In this document: positions 24,251 to 33,387 of the stretch, piece by piece
Position numbering within the stretch: the stretch's first letter is position 1
Layout: every line of letters starts with the position of its first letter
Assembly: GCA_017306865.1 (NCBI GenBank)
Contig: JAFKHH010000013.1
Span: forward strand, 372,001-436,000
Source: Filimonas sp.
Lineage (GTDB): Bacteria; Bacteroidota; Bacteroidia; Chitinophagales; Chitinophagaceae
Length of the DNA stretch: 64,000 bases
Reading direction: 5' to 3'
Program-made: the position numbers and the translations under genes
Notes under the pieces: model-generated
The model's input: the letters and a program-made list of their open reading frames with translations, nothing else
Databases searched by the model: none
Told to the model about the DNA's origin: nothing

Positions 24251-25795
24251 ATGGGCTGGATCATTTTTATCGTATTTGTTATAGGCTGGGGATTAGGCAT
24301 GTATGGCATGTTTAAAAAGGCAGGGGTAGAACCGTGGAAAGCCTTGATTCCTTTTTATAATACCTGGATCATGGTTGAGAAGACCGGCATTAAGAAAATG
24401 TGGTTCTGGTTACAGTTTATCCCTATTGCGGGGCAGTTTATCACTATATGGATCACTATCATATTTGTAATGCACTTTGGACGGTTCTCTTTGGTTGATC
24501 ATGCCGCCACTGTGTTTGTGCCATTTGTTTATTTTCCATACCTCGGTTATTCTGATAAAGTAAAGTGGGGTGGCCCGGAGATGGTAAAACATTATCGCAA
24601 GTCATGGATCCGCGAATGGGTAGATGCTGCTGTATTTGCAATAGTGGCTGCTACTATCATACGCACTTTTGTCTTTGAGGCATACACCATTCCTACAGGA
24701 AGTATGGAAAAGACCTTGTTGATAAATGATTTCCTTTTTGTGAACAAGATCAGCTATGGGCCGCGTATTCCTCAGACGCCTATCAGTTTCCCGTTTGTGC
24801 ATAATACAATGCCGGGGTCTGTTACTACACCGTCTTATGTAAAATGGATACAGTTACCTTACAAACGCCTGCCAGGCTCTACAGAGATCAAACGAAATGA
24901 TGTAGTGGTATTCAATTTCCCAGCAGGAGATACGATCATCAATCTACCGGAATACGGATCTGCAGTTCCTTACTACGATGTATTGCGCAGCAGGGAGTAT
25001 AATGGCAACAGGGAAAAGCTGATGAACGACTTCCCGATCCTTGTTCACCCAATGGATAAAACGGATAACTACATTAAACGTTGTGTAGGTATGCCGGGCG
25101 ATGTAATAGAATTGAAAAGAAGCGTTTTGTTTGTGAACAATCAGCCAGGCTTTATACCACCGGCTTCACAGATCTATTATAAAGTAGAAACAAACGGTAC
25201 ACCTATTACAACAGATTTTATGGAGTCTGAGTTAGGTTATATGTTTAAACCTGATGATAGCAATCCGAATAATGTAGTGGAGAAGAATGGTTCTTTTGCA
25301 CAGGTTTCTAATACGCTATACATCATGAACCTGACACCTGCTGATGCAGAAAAGGTGAAAAAACTGGCAAACGTAAAAAGCGTATTGCCTCGCGTGGAAG
25401 AGCCGAACGAGCCTACTACCGATGTGTTTCCTTATGATGTAACTAATTTCCCCTGGAACAGGGACAACTATGGTCCGATGACCATTCCTGCCAAGGGCGT
25501 TACCATAACGCTGACGCCACAGAATATAGCTTTATATCGCAGGCTGATTACTACATACGAGCATAATACGCTGGTAGAAAATGGTGGTCAATACACGATC
25601 AATGGCAAGCCAGCTACTACTTATACTTTCCAGTACAATTATTACTGGATGATGGGTGATAACAGGCACAATAGCCAGGATAGTCGCTATTGGGGATTTG
25701 TACCAGAAACACATGTAGTGGGTAAAGCATCCCTGATCTGGTTTAGCTGGAACAATGGTCCAAGATGGAGCAGGTTGTTTAAGAGCATTAAATAA
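24251..25795 (+). CDS. lepB: Signal peptidase I
   Basis: 514 residues, longer than the 320-residue E. coli enzyme. Hydrophobic N-terminal segments (WIIFIVFVIGWGLGMYGMF, FWLQFIPIAGQFITIWITII) precede the last anchor AVFAIVAATIIRTFVFEAY. The catalytic Ser151 is in IPTGSMEKTL, and the general-base Lys276 is in YIKRCVGMPGD. GDNRHNSQDSRYWGFVP closes the conserved blocks. About 130 residues between the Lys motif and GDNR hold an extra beta-rich insertion, common in Bacteroidota versions. It removes signal peptides at the outer face of the inner membrane. Confidence 0.95.
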   Translation: MGWIIFIVFVIGWGLGMYGMFKKAGVEPWKALIPFYNTWIMVEKTGIKKMWFWLQFIPIAGQFITIWITIIFVMHFGRFSLVDHAATVFVPFVYFPYLGYSDKVKWGGPEMVKHYRKSWIREWVDAAVFAIVAATIIRTFVFEAYTIPTGSMEKTLLINDFLFVNKISYGPRIPQTPISFPFVHNTMPGSVTTPSYVKWIQLPYKRLPGSTEIKRNDVVVFNFPAGDTIINLPEYGSAVPYYDVLRSREYNGNREKLMNDFPILVHPMDKTDNYIKRCVGMPGDVIELKRSVLFVNNQPGFIPPASQIYYKVETNGTPITTDFMESELGYMFKPDDSNPNNVVEKNGSFAQVSNTLYIMNLTPADAEKVKKLANVKSVLPRVEEPNEPTTDVFPYDVTNFPWNRDNYGPMTIPAKGVTITLTPQNIALYRRLITTYEHNTLVENGGQYTINGKPATTYTFQYNYYWMMGDNRHNSQDSRYWGFVPETHVVGKASLIWFSWNNGPRWSRLFKSIK

Positions 25796-25800
25796 CGGCA

Positions 25801-25889
25801 ATCGTGAATCGGCAATCGTCAATGGCTGTTGTATGGCTAAGCCTCTTCTTGTTATCAACGTATTCACGATTATCATTTCACGATTCACG
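25801..25889. repeat. CGTGAATCG inverted word repeats after lepB
   Basis: ATCGTGAATCGG at 25801-25812 is echoed by CAATCGTCAATGG next to it and in inverted form by ATTCACGAT at 25862-25870 and CGATTCACG at 25881-25889. The word CGTGAATCG also occurs in the gaps at 12726 and 31437. It is noncoding and imperfectly paired. Confidence 0.5.
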
Positions 25890-25937
25890 TATTTGATATT
25901 TTGTAGGTAAAGCCTTATCTTTATTTACCGAAAGGGT

Positions 25938-25967
25938 CCCCATAGCAGCACGCTATGGGGATTTTTT
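25938..25967 (+). terminator. Rho-independent terminator between lepB and cdd
   Basis: CCCCATAGC at 25938-25946 pairs with GCTATGGGG at 25952-25960 and is followed by ATTTTTTAT. It precedes the cdd start at 25988, so an ATG inside the stem (25955) is not the real start of that gene. Confidence 0.75.
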
Positions 25968-25987
25968 ATCTAAAGAAGTTTTTGACG

Positions 25988-26473
25988 ATGGAACCGAATA
26001 AATACAGTTTCAGCTACGAGGTGTTTGACTCTATAGACGATCTGAGCCAGGAAGATGCATGGTTGTTGAATGAAGCCCGCGAGGTAACCAGTTCATCCTA
26101 TGCGCCATACTCCAACTTTCATGTAGGCGCTGTAGCCAAATTAAATAATGGTGAAATAGTGGTGGGTAGCAACCAGGAGAACGCGAGTTACCCGGTAGGC
26201 CTGTGCGCAGAACGTGCATTACTGGCATCTGCCGCATCCCTGTTTCCCAATATACCCATACAAAGCCTGGCTATCAGCTATGTAAATGATAACGGGGAAA
26301 GTAATCATCCTATATCGCCATGTGGCATGTGCCGTCAAAGCCTGCTGGAGTACGAAGGAAGGGTAAAACAGCCTATCCGCCTGATCCTGGGAGGCCAGGA
26401 GGGCAAGGTGTACATAATACCCCAGGCCAATATGCTGTTGCCGCTGAGCTTTACCGGAGGAGACATGAAGTAA
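25988..26473 (+). CDS. cdd: Cytidine deaminase
   Basis: 161 residues from MEPNKYSFSYEVFD. The catalytic zinc site is complete: CAERALLAS, with the first Cys and the proton-shuttle Glu, and PCGMCRQSLLEY with the remaining two Cys. YAPYSNFHVGAV and NQENASYPVGL are the substrate-binding blocks. It deaminates (deoxy)cytidine to uridine for pyrimidine salvage in the cytoplasm. The ATG at 25955 was rejected because it falls in the preceding terminator stem. Confidence 0.93.
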   Translation: MEPNKYSFSYEVFDSIDDLSQEDAWLLNEAREVTSSSYAPYSNFHVGAVAKLNNGEIVVGSNQENASYPVGLCAERALLASAASLFPNIPIQSLAISYVNDNGESNHPISPCGMCRQSLLEYEGRVKQPIRLILGGQEGKVYIIPQANMLLPLSFTGGDMK

Positions 26474-26480
26474 TTTGAAG

Positions 26481-26570
26481 ATTTGAAAATGAAGTCATGT
26501 GTAAATTCTTAAATCCAATGCTTCAATTTCATTTTCAAATTTGCACACTTTCAAATTTTCAAATTCTTTA
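26481..26570. repeat. AT-rich inverted and direct word repeats
   Basis: ATTTGAAAATGAA at 26481-26493 is perfectly inverted as TTCATTTTCAAAT at 26528-26540, followed by further TTTCAAATTTTCAAATT words to about 26565. It begins 8 nt after the cdd stop and may act as its terminator. Same class as the other long intergenic dyads. Confidence 0.5.
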
Positions 26571-26722
26571 AATCGTTGATTTTCAACTATACATCATGTG
26601 GATAACCTGTGAATATGTCCTGAATCATGTGGTCTACTCACGATTTCTCCACAACAAAATATACAAGTAGGCATTATTTAGCCTTTTCTCTTATGTTCGC
26701 AGTCGTTTAAAAGGGTTAGCAA

Positions 26723-29700
26723 GTGAGATTAAAACAATTAGAAATTAAAGGATTTAAAAGTTTTGCTGATAAAACGGTGGTAAACTTCGATGAAGGTATC
26801 ACTGGTATTATTGGCCCTAACGGATGCGGAAAGAGTAACATCATTGACTCTATCCGTTGGGTAATTGGTGAGCAGAAAATATCTGCCTTGCGTAGTGAAA
26901 ACCTTGAAGCGCTTGTCTTCAATGGTAGCAGAACACGTAGCCCAAGCGGCCTCGCAGAAGTGAGCCTCACTTTTGAAAACACCAAAAATCTATTGCCTAC
27001 AGAGTTTAGCACGGTAACGATCACACGCCGCTTTTATAAAAGCGGGGAGAGTGAATATCGCCTGAATGATGTGGTGTGCCGTATGAAGGATATCCATAAC
27101 CTGTTTATGGATACGGGTGTGAGTACAGATAGCTATGCGATCATAGAGTTGGGGATGGTGGATGACATTATCCGTGACAAGGAAAATAGCCGTCGCCGCA
27201 TGTTGGAACAGGCTGCGGGTATTACCATATACAAAACACGTAAGAAAGAAGCAAAGTCCAAGCTGGATGCAACAGAGCAGGACCTGAACCGTATAGAAGA
27301 CCTTGTGTTCGAGATCAACAACCAGTTGAAGACACTCGAAAACCAGGCGAAGAAAGCGGAGAAGTATTACGAGATCAAAAAAGAATACAAAGAAGTAGCT
27401 GTAGAGCTGGCAAAGGCTTCTTTAGAAGGCTTCAATAGTACCTATAAAGAACTGTCTGAACAGCAGGAAACAGAAACAGATAAAAAGATCCGCCTGGATG
27501 CAGAAATAGCAACAGAGGAGGCGGTGATAGAGCAGGAGAAAGTTGGCTTTATTGAAAAAGAACGTGCATTGCAGAGTATGCAGCACGAGTTTAACGACCT
27601 CTTGCAAAACCTGCGTACAAAGGAAAATGAAAAAAACCTTGCGACGCAAAAATTGCAATATTTAAAAGAGAAAGAAACAAGCCTTAAAGACTTTTTACAA
27701 AAAGCAGAAGGCCAGCTAAAAACAATAGAAGATTCCATCCAGTATTCACAGATACAGGTAGGAGAGGAAGAGCAACGCCAGGCAGACTTACAGGATAAAG
27801 TAGAGACTGCTAAGATGGACATTGAAGACAAGCGCCGTGTGTTTGACGAAAAGCGTAGTGGTGTAGACCGTCTTCGTGGACAATACCAGCAGATACAGCG
27901 TAACCAGTTTGATGCAGAGAAAAAAGTAGCAGTTGCGGATACGTCTATCCTGAACCTTCAGCGTTCTCAAACACAACTGAACGAGGAAAAGCAAAACCGT
28001 GAATTCCAGATACAGCAGCTAGAGCGTGAGTTGCAGGAAAAAGAAGAATCACTGGACGCAAAGCGTGTAGACTTGCAGCAATTGCAGGAGCATCATGAGC
28101 GTACAAAAGAACAGATACTTGCTACGCAGGCGCAATTGGAGGGCTTACGTTTACAGTTAGCTGAGGAGAACCGTAAACTGGATGCGAAACGAAACGAGCA
28201 TGACTTGTTGAAGAGCCTGATCGATTCTATGGAGGGTTATCCTGAAAGTATTAAGTTCCTACACAAAAATCCTAACTGGAATCATAGCGCGCCGATCTTA
28301 TCAGATATTATTTATGTAAAAGAAGAATACCGCGCAGCAGTAGAGAATGTACTGGAGCCATACCTGAACTATTATGTAGTGAACAATATGCAGGAAGGTC
28401 TGCAGGCTGTTCACTTATTGGATGAGAATAAAAAGGGTAAGGCGAACTTCTTTATGCTGGATAAGTTCAGCAATATACAGGTAGAAAAAAATCAGCCTGC
28501 AAATACAATTAAAGCTGTAGACGTAATAGAGGTAGATGCGCAATACAGTAAGCTGGCAGAATACCTGCTGGGGAACGTATATATCGCAGAGAATGATGAG
28601 GTGCTGAACAACAGTAATGGCGCTGTGGTATTGGAAAAACATGGTAAATATGTAAAAGGCCAATACACGCTGACTGGTGGTAGCGTAGGATTGTTTGAAG
28701 GTAAAAAAATTGGCCGTGCAAAGAACCTGGAGAAACTGCATGACGAGATCATTGCACAGGAAGCAATTGTAAATGGCTTAAAAGCGGATATACAGGAAAA
28801 GCATAACCAGGTGATCGGTTTCAACGAACAGTTGAAAGAAAACGTGATCAAACAAACCGAGAACGAGATCAACCAACTGACTAACCAGGTTTTTGCTACG
28901 AAGAATAAAATAGAAAACCTGCAGGCTGCCCAGCAGAATGGTATGCAGAGGTTGGAAGACCTGAACATGCGCCTGGAAGATGAGCAGGAGGCTATCTCCT
29001 CTACAAGAGATGTATTGCATGACCTGAACGATCAATTGCAACAGACAACTGAGGAAATGAAGATCGTAGAGCAGGATTACCAGATGGCAGAGCAGGAATA
29101 CAATTTTGCTTCAGCACATTTTAATGAAACAAACCTCCAGTTAACACGTCAGCAAAGTAAGATAGCTGCACTGAAACAAGAGTTGGTGTTTAAAGAAAAT
29201 CAGTTGAACGATTTGCACAGCCAGATCACAACCAACACTAAACAATTGTCTGAAGCGGCTGATACTATTATAGAAAGCAGTGATGCATTGAAAGATGCTG
29301 AAGAATCATTGCTGCAGTTGATGCGTGGCAAAGAAGAGGAAGAGAAAAAGCTGAATGAAGCTGACCAGTTGTACTATAATCTCCGTAACGCTTTACAGGA
29401 AAAAGAAAGCGAGCTTCGCCATAAGGTGAAAAGCAAGGAGATGATAGATCAATTGCTCAACGAAATAAAAGACAAACTGAACGAACTGAAGCTGCAACTG
29501 GCAGGTATGAAAGAACGTCTCAGTGTGGAGTTTAAAATAGAGCTGGACGAAATCCTGGAACAGGACCGTACAACAGATACTTCATTGGAAGACTTGCAGG
29601 CAAGTTCTGACAGGATGAAGAAACGTCTGGAAAATATGGGTGAAGTAAACCCTACAGCGATTGAAGCGTTTACAGAAATGAAGAAGCGTTATGAGTTTAT

Positions 29701-30241
29701 TCTTGAGCAGAAGAATGACCTTGTAAGCGCTAAAGACAGCCTGTTGCAAACGATCCAGGAAGTAGAAGCAACCGCAAATCAGCAGTTCCTGGATACTTTC
29801 AACCAGGTGCGTGAAAACTTCCAGCGTGTATTTAAAGCATTGTTTACAGAAGAAGACACTGCTGATATGATCCTGGTGAATCCTGAAAACTTAGCAGAAA
29901 CAGGTATCGATATTGTGGCGAAACCTAAAGGTAAACGTCCATCATCTATTACACAGTTGAGTGGTGGTGAGAAGACGCTTACAGCTACTGCATTACTGTT
30001 TGCCATTTACCTGATCAAGCCAGCTCCATTCTGTATTCTGGATGAGGTGGACGCGCCGCTAGATGACGCGAACGTAGGTAAGTTTACACAGATGATCCAG
30101 AAGTTCAGCGAGAACTCACAGTTCATTATTGTTACGCACAACAAACAGACGATGTCTACGGTAGATGTGATCTATGGTGTAACGATGCAGGAGCCAGGTG
30201 TAAGTAAACTGGTGCCTGTAGACTTCAGAAGCCTGAATTAA
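26723..30241 (+). CDS. smc: Chromosome segregation protein SMC
   Basis: 1172 residues, full length for a bacterial SMC. It starts with GTG (RLKQLEIKGFKSFADKT). The Walker A motif GPNGCGKSNIID lies near residue 33. Two long coiled coils (about 170-500 and 680-1000) flank a hinge at about 510-660 (GYPESIKFLHKN to GQYTLTGGSVG). The C-terminal head has the signature QLSGGEKTLTATALL and Walker B FCILDEVDAPLDDANV. It organises and loads on chromosomal DNA with ScpA/B, which are not in the window. A terminator follows 27 nt after the stop. Confidence 0.97.
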   Translation: MRLKQLEIKGFKSFADKTVVNFDEGITGIIGPNGCGKSNIIDSIRWVIGEQKISALRSENLEALVFNGSRTRSPSGLAEVSLTFENTKNLLPTEFSTVTITRRFYKSGESEYRLNDVVCRMKDIHNLFMDTGVSTDSYAIIELGMVDDIIRDKENSRRRMLEQAAGITIYKTRKKEAKSKLDATEQDLNRIEDLVFEINNQLKTLENQAKKAEKYYEIKKEYKEVAVELAKASLEGFNSTYKELSEQQETETDKKIRLDAEIATEEAVIEQEKVGFIEKERALQSMQHEFNDLLQNLRTKENEKNLATQKLQYLKEKETSLKDFLQKAEGQLKTIEDSIQYSQIQVGEEEQRQADLQDKVETAKMDIEDKRRVFDEKRSGVDRLRGQYQQIQRNQFDAEKKVAVADTSILNLQRSQTQLNEEKQNREFQIQQLERELQEKEESLDAKRVDLQQLQEHHERTKEQILATQAQLEGLRLQLAEENRKLDAKRNEHDLLKSLIDSMEGYPESIKFLHKNPNWNHSAPILSDIIYVKEEYRAAVENVLEPYLNYYVVNNMQEGLQAVHLLDENKKGKANFFMLDKFSNIQVEKNQPANTIKAVDVIEVDAQYSKLAEYLLGNVYIAENDEVLNNSNGAVVLEKHGKYVKGQYTLTGGSVGLFEGKKIGRAKNLEKLHDEIIAQEAIVNGLKADIQEKHNQVIGFNEQLKENVIKQTENEINQLTNQVFATKNKIENLQAAQQNGMQRLEDLNMRLEDEQEAISSTRDVLHDLNDQLQQTTEEMKIVEQDYQMAEQEYNFASAHFNETNLQLTRQQSKIAALKQELVFKENQLNDLHSQITTNTKQLSEAADTIIESSDALKDAEESLLQLMRGKEEEEKKLNEADQLYYNLRNALQEKESELRHKVKSKEMIDQLLNEIKDKLNELKLQLAGMKERLSVEFKIELDEILEQDRTTDTSLEDLQASSDRMKKRLENMGEVNPTAIEAFTEMKKRYEFILEQKNDLVSAKDSLLQTIQEVEATANQQFLDTFNQVRENFQRVFKALFTEEDTADMILVNPENLAETGIDIVAKPKGKRPSSITQLSGGEKTLTATALLFAIYLIKPAPFCILDEVDAPLDDANVGKFTQMIQKFSENSQFIIVTHNKQTMSTVDVIYGVTMQEPGVSKLVPVDFRSLN

Positions 30242-30267
30242 CAACAACTAATCCATGAATAAGCGAA

Positions 30268-30292
30268 AGGGCACTTGTGAAAGTGCCCTTTT
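30268..30292 (+). terminator. Terminator of smc
   Basis: AGGGCACTT at 30268-30276 and AAGTGCCCT at 30281-30289 make a perfect 9-bp stem with GTGA loop, followed by TTTCG. Confidence 0.7.
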
Positions 30293-30300
30293 CGTTTATC

Positions 30301-30322
30301 ATCCCAGTCTCCTGACTGGGAT
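30301..30322. repeat. Extra hairpin with TCCT loop beside repeat copy A
   Basis: ATCCCAGTC and GACTGGGAT pair perfectly over nine bases around a TCCT loop. The same tetraloop occurs in the first hairpin of repeat copy B at 42994-43064, so this may be a related element. Confidence 0.5.
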
Positions 30323-30352
30323 GGATCGGTACATCGGCTCCGTCGATCATTT

Positions 30353-30423
30353 CAAAAGCCCTAGCGCGTGTCTTCACGCGCCGGTTGGTAGCTGGTTCGT
30401 GAGGACACGAACCAGGGCGAAGG
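30353..30423. repeat. Dispersed 71-bp double-hairpin repeat, copy A
   Basis: 68 of 71 bases are identical to 42994-43064. Hairpin 1 has CGCGTG/CACGCG arms around TCTT. Hairpin 2 has TGGTTCGTG/CACGAACCA around AGGA. The two cores CGTGTCTTCACG and CGTGAGGACACG are complementary with one wobble. Direct copies of TCCGTCGATCATTTC flank the element at 30339-30353 and 30433-30447. Convergent intergenic position between smc and an esterase-like gene. Overlapping ORFs that share HEPATNRRV come from the repeat and are not genes. Confidence 0.85.
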
Positions 30424-30503
30424 ACCATCGAGTCCGTCGATCATTTCGACAGAGTCGAAAACCCACCACATCCTGATCGGAGACCAGAATCAGCGTATTA
30501 GCG

Positions 30504-31337
30504 TTATTTATCCAAAAACTGTTTTATTAATAGCAGTGTTGCGTTCTGTAGTGTGTCATCTTTTTGCGTAGAGCATATTTCCCCGATGTACTCGCCATGA
30601 TTACCCGGAACGATCAATAGCTCGCCATGCTGTAGTGTACGGGATAATTCCAGTGCATGTTCCGGCAAGATCACTTCTTTATCGCCATTGATCACCAATG
30701 CCGGCTGTTTGATGCCATGAATAAGCGTATCGGGAATATCCTTGAAATGCTTCATCCTTTCTACATCGCGGGAAAACATGCGTTGCAAACCGGAACTGTC
30801 GGAATTGGCTTTCATATAAGCAGCTACCAATGGTTTAGGCATAACGGATAAAGTAGCGGTTTCAAAACCATCAAAGAAACCTGGAACAAGGCCGGTGCGT
30901 TTATACGTTGCTGCTGCCAATATCAATTTATTAACCAGGCTGCTATGGCGAATGGCTACTTGAAGGCTGGTGGTAGCGCCGTTACTAAATCCAAAAATGT
31001 TTGCCTTGCCAATCTGCAAATGTTTCAGGAGTGCTGCTACATCATCCGCATCTTGCTCGAAGCTTAAGGGACGATCAATATCCAGGGTGTGCCCATGCGC
31101 CTGTAACTCGACTGCAATGACTTTGTATTTTTTAGCCAGCTCAGGCAGTATGCGCCCAAAAGTTGATTCTATGGTAGAGCCGCCGCCATGCAATAAAACG
31201 AGCGGATAGCCTTCGCCATGTATTTCATAATATAATTTTAAACCGTTTATGTCGGCATAATGTCCTGATGTAGATTGCGCATTCATGTTTATAAAAATTG
31301 AAGTAGATAAAAATAACAGTAATAGCAGACGTTTCAT
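30504..31337 (-). CDS. Secreted alpha/beta hydrolase
   Basis: 277 residues when started at the ATG at 31337, which begins a signal peptide (MKRLLLLLFLSTSIFINMNAQS). The longer reading adds 42 unlikely residues. It has the oxyanion motif LLHGGGSTIES, the nucleophile elbow GFSNGATTS (Ser of GxSxG), INGDKEVI near the acid, and a late His in PGNHGEYIGE. The substrate is unknown and esterase or peptidase activity are both possible. It converges with smc. Confidence 0.8.
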   Translation of the reverse strand: MKRLLLLLFLSTSIFINMNAQSTSGHYADINGLKLYYEIHGEGYPLVLLHGGGSTIESTFGRILPELAKKYKVIAVELQAHGHTLDIDRPLSFEQDADDVAALLKHLQIGKANIFGFSNGATTSLQVAIRHSSLVNKLILAAATYKRTGLVPGFFDGFETATLSVMPKPLVAAYMKANSDSSGLQRMFSRDVERMKHFKDIPDTLIHGIKQPALVINGDKEVILPEHALELSRTLQHGELLIVPGNHGEYIGEICSTQKDDTLQNATLLLIKQFLDK

Positions 31338-31693
31338 AGCTTTTGTTTTTTTGCTATACAAACTTAGCGTGTGTGAAGCTGTTTTACAGGACGGCATTGC
31401 GTCAAAAAAGAGGGGAGATTGCGGCGGGGCGTGAGACGTGAATCGACAATTGTGAATGAGCAAAGCGAAGAATCTTTTTCACCACATAGGCACATAGGAA
31501 GGATCAGGAATTTTATTAATAGTATTAATTGATTCATTAAAGAGGGCATAGAACACATAGAAGAGCCGTTTCACGACTCTTGATACTCCTTTTGTGTTTC
31601 AGTGCCTCTGTGGCATTTCTTTGTAGCCTTTGTGATAACTGCTTTTGTAATAAAGTGTCCAGGTGGATGCCTATGTACCGGATACCAGGTCGG
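31338..31693. repeat. Gene-free gap with CACATAGGCAC-type inverted words
   Basis: No gene seen between the hydrolase and the acetyltransferase. CGTGAATCG occurs at 31437-31445. CCACATAGGCAC at 31482-31493 is inverted as GTGCCTCTGTGG at 31602-31613 with one mismatch. A hairpin AAGAGCCGT/ACGACTCTT (one mismatch) sits between them at 31561-31581. Words such as ACACATAG and TTTGTGTTTCAGTG fill the remainder. The block is a mosaic of the repeat words found in other gaps. Confidence 0.45.
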
Positions 31694-32371
31694 TTAAGAT
31701 ACCATATTCCAAAAGCTGATTTTTCTTCTTGTTGCGAATCCTAATTTCTTATAGAGCGCAATAGCGCCCGTATTCGTATCAGCTACATGCAGGTAGGGTG
31801 TTTTACCCTGTTGTATAATATTGTTCACCGTATGTGCGACCAATTGTTTAGCATAGCCTTGCCCGGTATGGTCGGGGTGTGTGATTACTGCGCTTACTTC
31901 TGTAAACAAGTCCATCTTCATCCGCTCGCCGGTTACAGCAGCTAATACATTATCTATGTATATGCCAAAGTAATTGCCAAGTTGGGGCGTCTTGTTTTTG
32001 AAGTATCCAGGTTGCACCAGGTTTACTAATGTAAGCAGGTCATTGGTATGCGTTTCCTTTAGTTGAATAATGTTTGAAGCATAAGGAATGTTGATCGTAT
32101 TGTGGATGATCATCTGGTCACACACGAGTTCTTTCTTTATGTGAACGTTGTCGGGAGTGACAGGTTTATTACCCACTAAAAAAAAGTTATTGCATGTATC
32201 TGCATAGCGTAAAATGGCATCTGCCGTATGTCCGGGTGAAGTTGTGCCGCCAAACGGGCAGAAATCCGGGTGATAAAATTTTGTGTCATTGTACTCAACT
32301 ACATATTGGTTATGTGTTTCTGACAATGAATGCCATACTGGGTTATCCAGTTTATATTCTTCGGAATGCAT
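31694..32371 (-). CDS. GNAT-family N-acetyltransferase
   Basis: 225 residues. The last 100 hold the GNAT fold: GIYIDNVLAAVTGERM, the acetyl-CoA pyrophosphate loop VITHPDHTGQGYAKQLV (Q-x-x-G-x-A type), and LHVADTNTGAIALYKKLGFATRR. The first 110 residues form a second domain as in FR47-like proteins. Acceptor unknown. It is 113 bp downstream of the lipoprotein gene on the same strand. Confidence 0.82.
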   Translation of the reverse strand: MHSEEYKLDNPVWHSLSETHNQYVVEYNDTKFYHPDFCPFGGTTSPGHTADAILRYADTCNNFFLVGNKPVTPDNVHIKKELVCDQMIIHNTINIPYASNIIQLKETHTNDLLTLVNLVQPGYFKNKTPQLGNYFGIYIDNVLAAVTGERMKMDLFTEVSAVITHPDHTGQGYAKQLVAHTVNNIIQQGKTPYLHVADTNTGAIALYKKLGFATRRKISFWNMVS

Positions 32372-32484
32372 ATAGATAAAGCTATAAAAATAATAATGTT
32401 TACGTTTTTGCTGAATAGCGATTTAATGCTGAAGCGTGCGACGCAACAAAAGCTACATAAAGCGTTGCAGCCCGGAACAAAAAA

Positions 32485-33312
32485 CTACTCTTCTGTTGCC
32501 CGATCTATGGAATAAATACCCAATGAATCGTACTTGTACTGCGGTACTAACGAATGAGGAATGTAATCTCCCGTAATAAGTGTATCCTTCCAGCCAAGTT
32601 TTTTCAGTTCAGGATAGGTTGCGGTTGAAACTGTACATACATTCGCCAGTTTTTGCAACTCGTCTTTTTTTATAATGATCATTTCTATTTTGTAATAAGT
32701 GGACGGCTCTGGTTTGGAATTGCCGGAGGTTATAGATACTGAAAATCCTTTTGAGGTTTCCATTTGTATAATACGGTCTGGTAATCGCCACTCGTATGAG
32801 CAAATATGAAAGGAGCTGCTGATAAAATATTGTGCGGCAGGTTCTCCATATTTATTTTTCATATGCTGCAATGCCGAATCTAATCTTGTTTTTGTTTTTA
32901 TATAATCTCCGGTGGCCCATACTGCCACGAGAGAAGTGTCGCGTTTGGTCAACATTTTTACATGGTCAAAATAAATGCTGTCAAATCTTACGATGCTATC
33001 GGCTGTGTGGGATTCAAACTGGTAGCCATATTTCTCTTTTGGTACGCTCATGCCTGCACCGGTGAGCCGCATGCTTATATAATCCAGCTTTTCAAAATCT
33101 AGCCGGGCGATCTGTGTGGAATCATATCGCTCATCATCTACCATCAATACTTTTGAAAATAATGGATAAACCCGTTCTTTAAAATTGATTTTGGCAAGAT
33201 CAAAGCCACTGAACGGTGCGAGCTCTTTGGGCTGCACTGTTGTTGTGTTTTTTGAGTTGTTGCACGATAAAATAAGAGAGGCTGATAGAATAAAGAGTAA
33301 AGCATTTTTCAT
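32485..33312 (-). CDS. Lipoprotein of unknown function
   Basis: About 275 residues from MKNALLFILSASLILSC, a clear lipoprotein signal with LILSC. An ATG two codons upstream is possible. The mature protein alternates charged and aromatic strands (ISMRLTGAGMSVPKEKYGY, ICSYEWRLPDRIIQME) without Cys. No family recognised. It is separated from the next upstream gene by a terminator. Confidence 0.65.
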   Translation of the reverse strand: MKNALLFILSASLILSCNNSKNTTTVQPKELAPFSGFDLAKINFKERVYPLFSKVLMVDDERYDSTQIARLDFEKLDYISMRLTGAGMSVPKEKYGYQFESHTADSIVRFDSIYFDHVKMLTKRDTSLVAVWATGDYIKTKTRLDSALQHMKNKYGEPAAQYFISSSFHICSYEWRLPDRIIQMETSKGFSVSITSGNSKPEPSTYYKIEMIIIKKDELQKLANVCTVSTATYPELKKLGWKDTLITGDYIPHSLVPQYKYDSLGIYSIDRATEE

Positions 33313-33337
33313 AAGCATATAGCATTACTGTATAAAA

Positions 33338-33375
33338 AAATGGTTTGATTATTTTCTGCAACAATCAAACCATTT
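33338..33375 (-). terminator. Rho-independent terminator
   Basis: AAATGGTTTGATT at 33338-33350 pairs perfectly with AATCAAACCATTT at 33363-33375. On the minus strand a run of seven T follows. It ends the 347-codon gene at 33388. Confidence 0.8.
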
Positions 33376-33387
33376 AATTAATTAAGC

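Noticed and set aside
30255-30476. ORFs on both strands over the 71-bp repeats that share HEPATNRRV-type peptides (also 42673-43116)
   Set aside because: The shared peptide is explained by the noncoding repeat itself; the rest of each ORF has no similarity and overlaps real genes.
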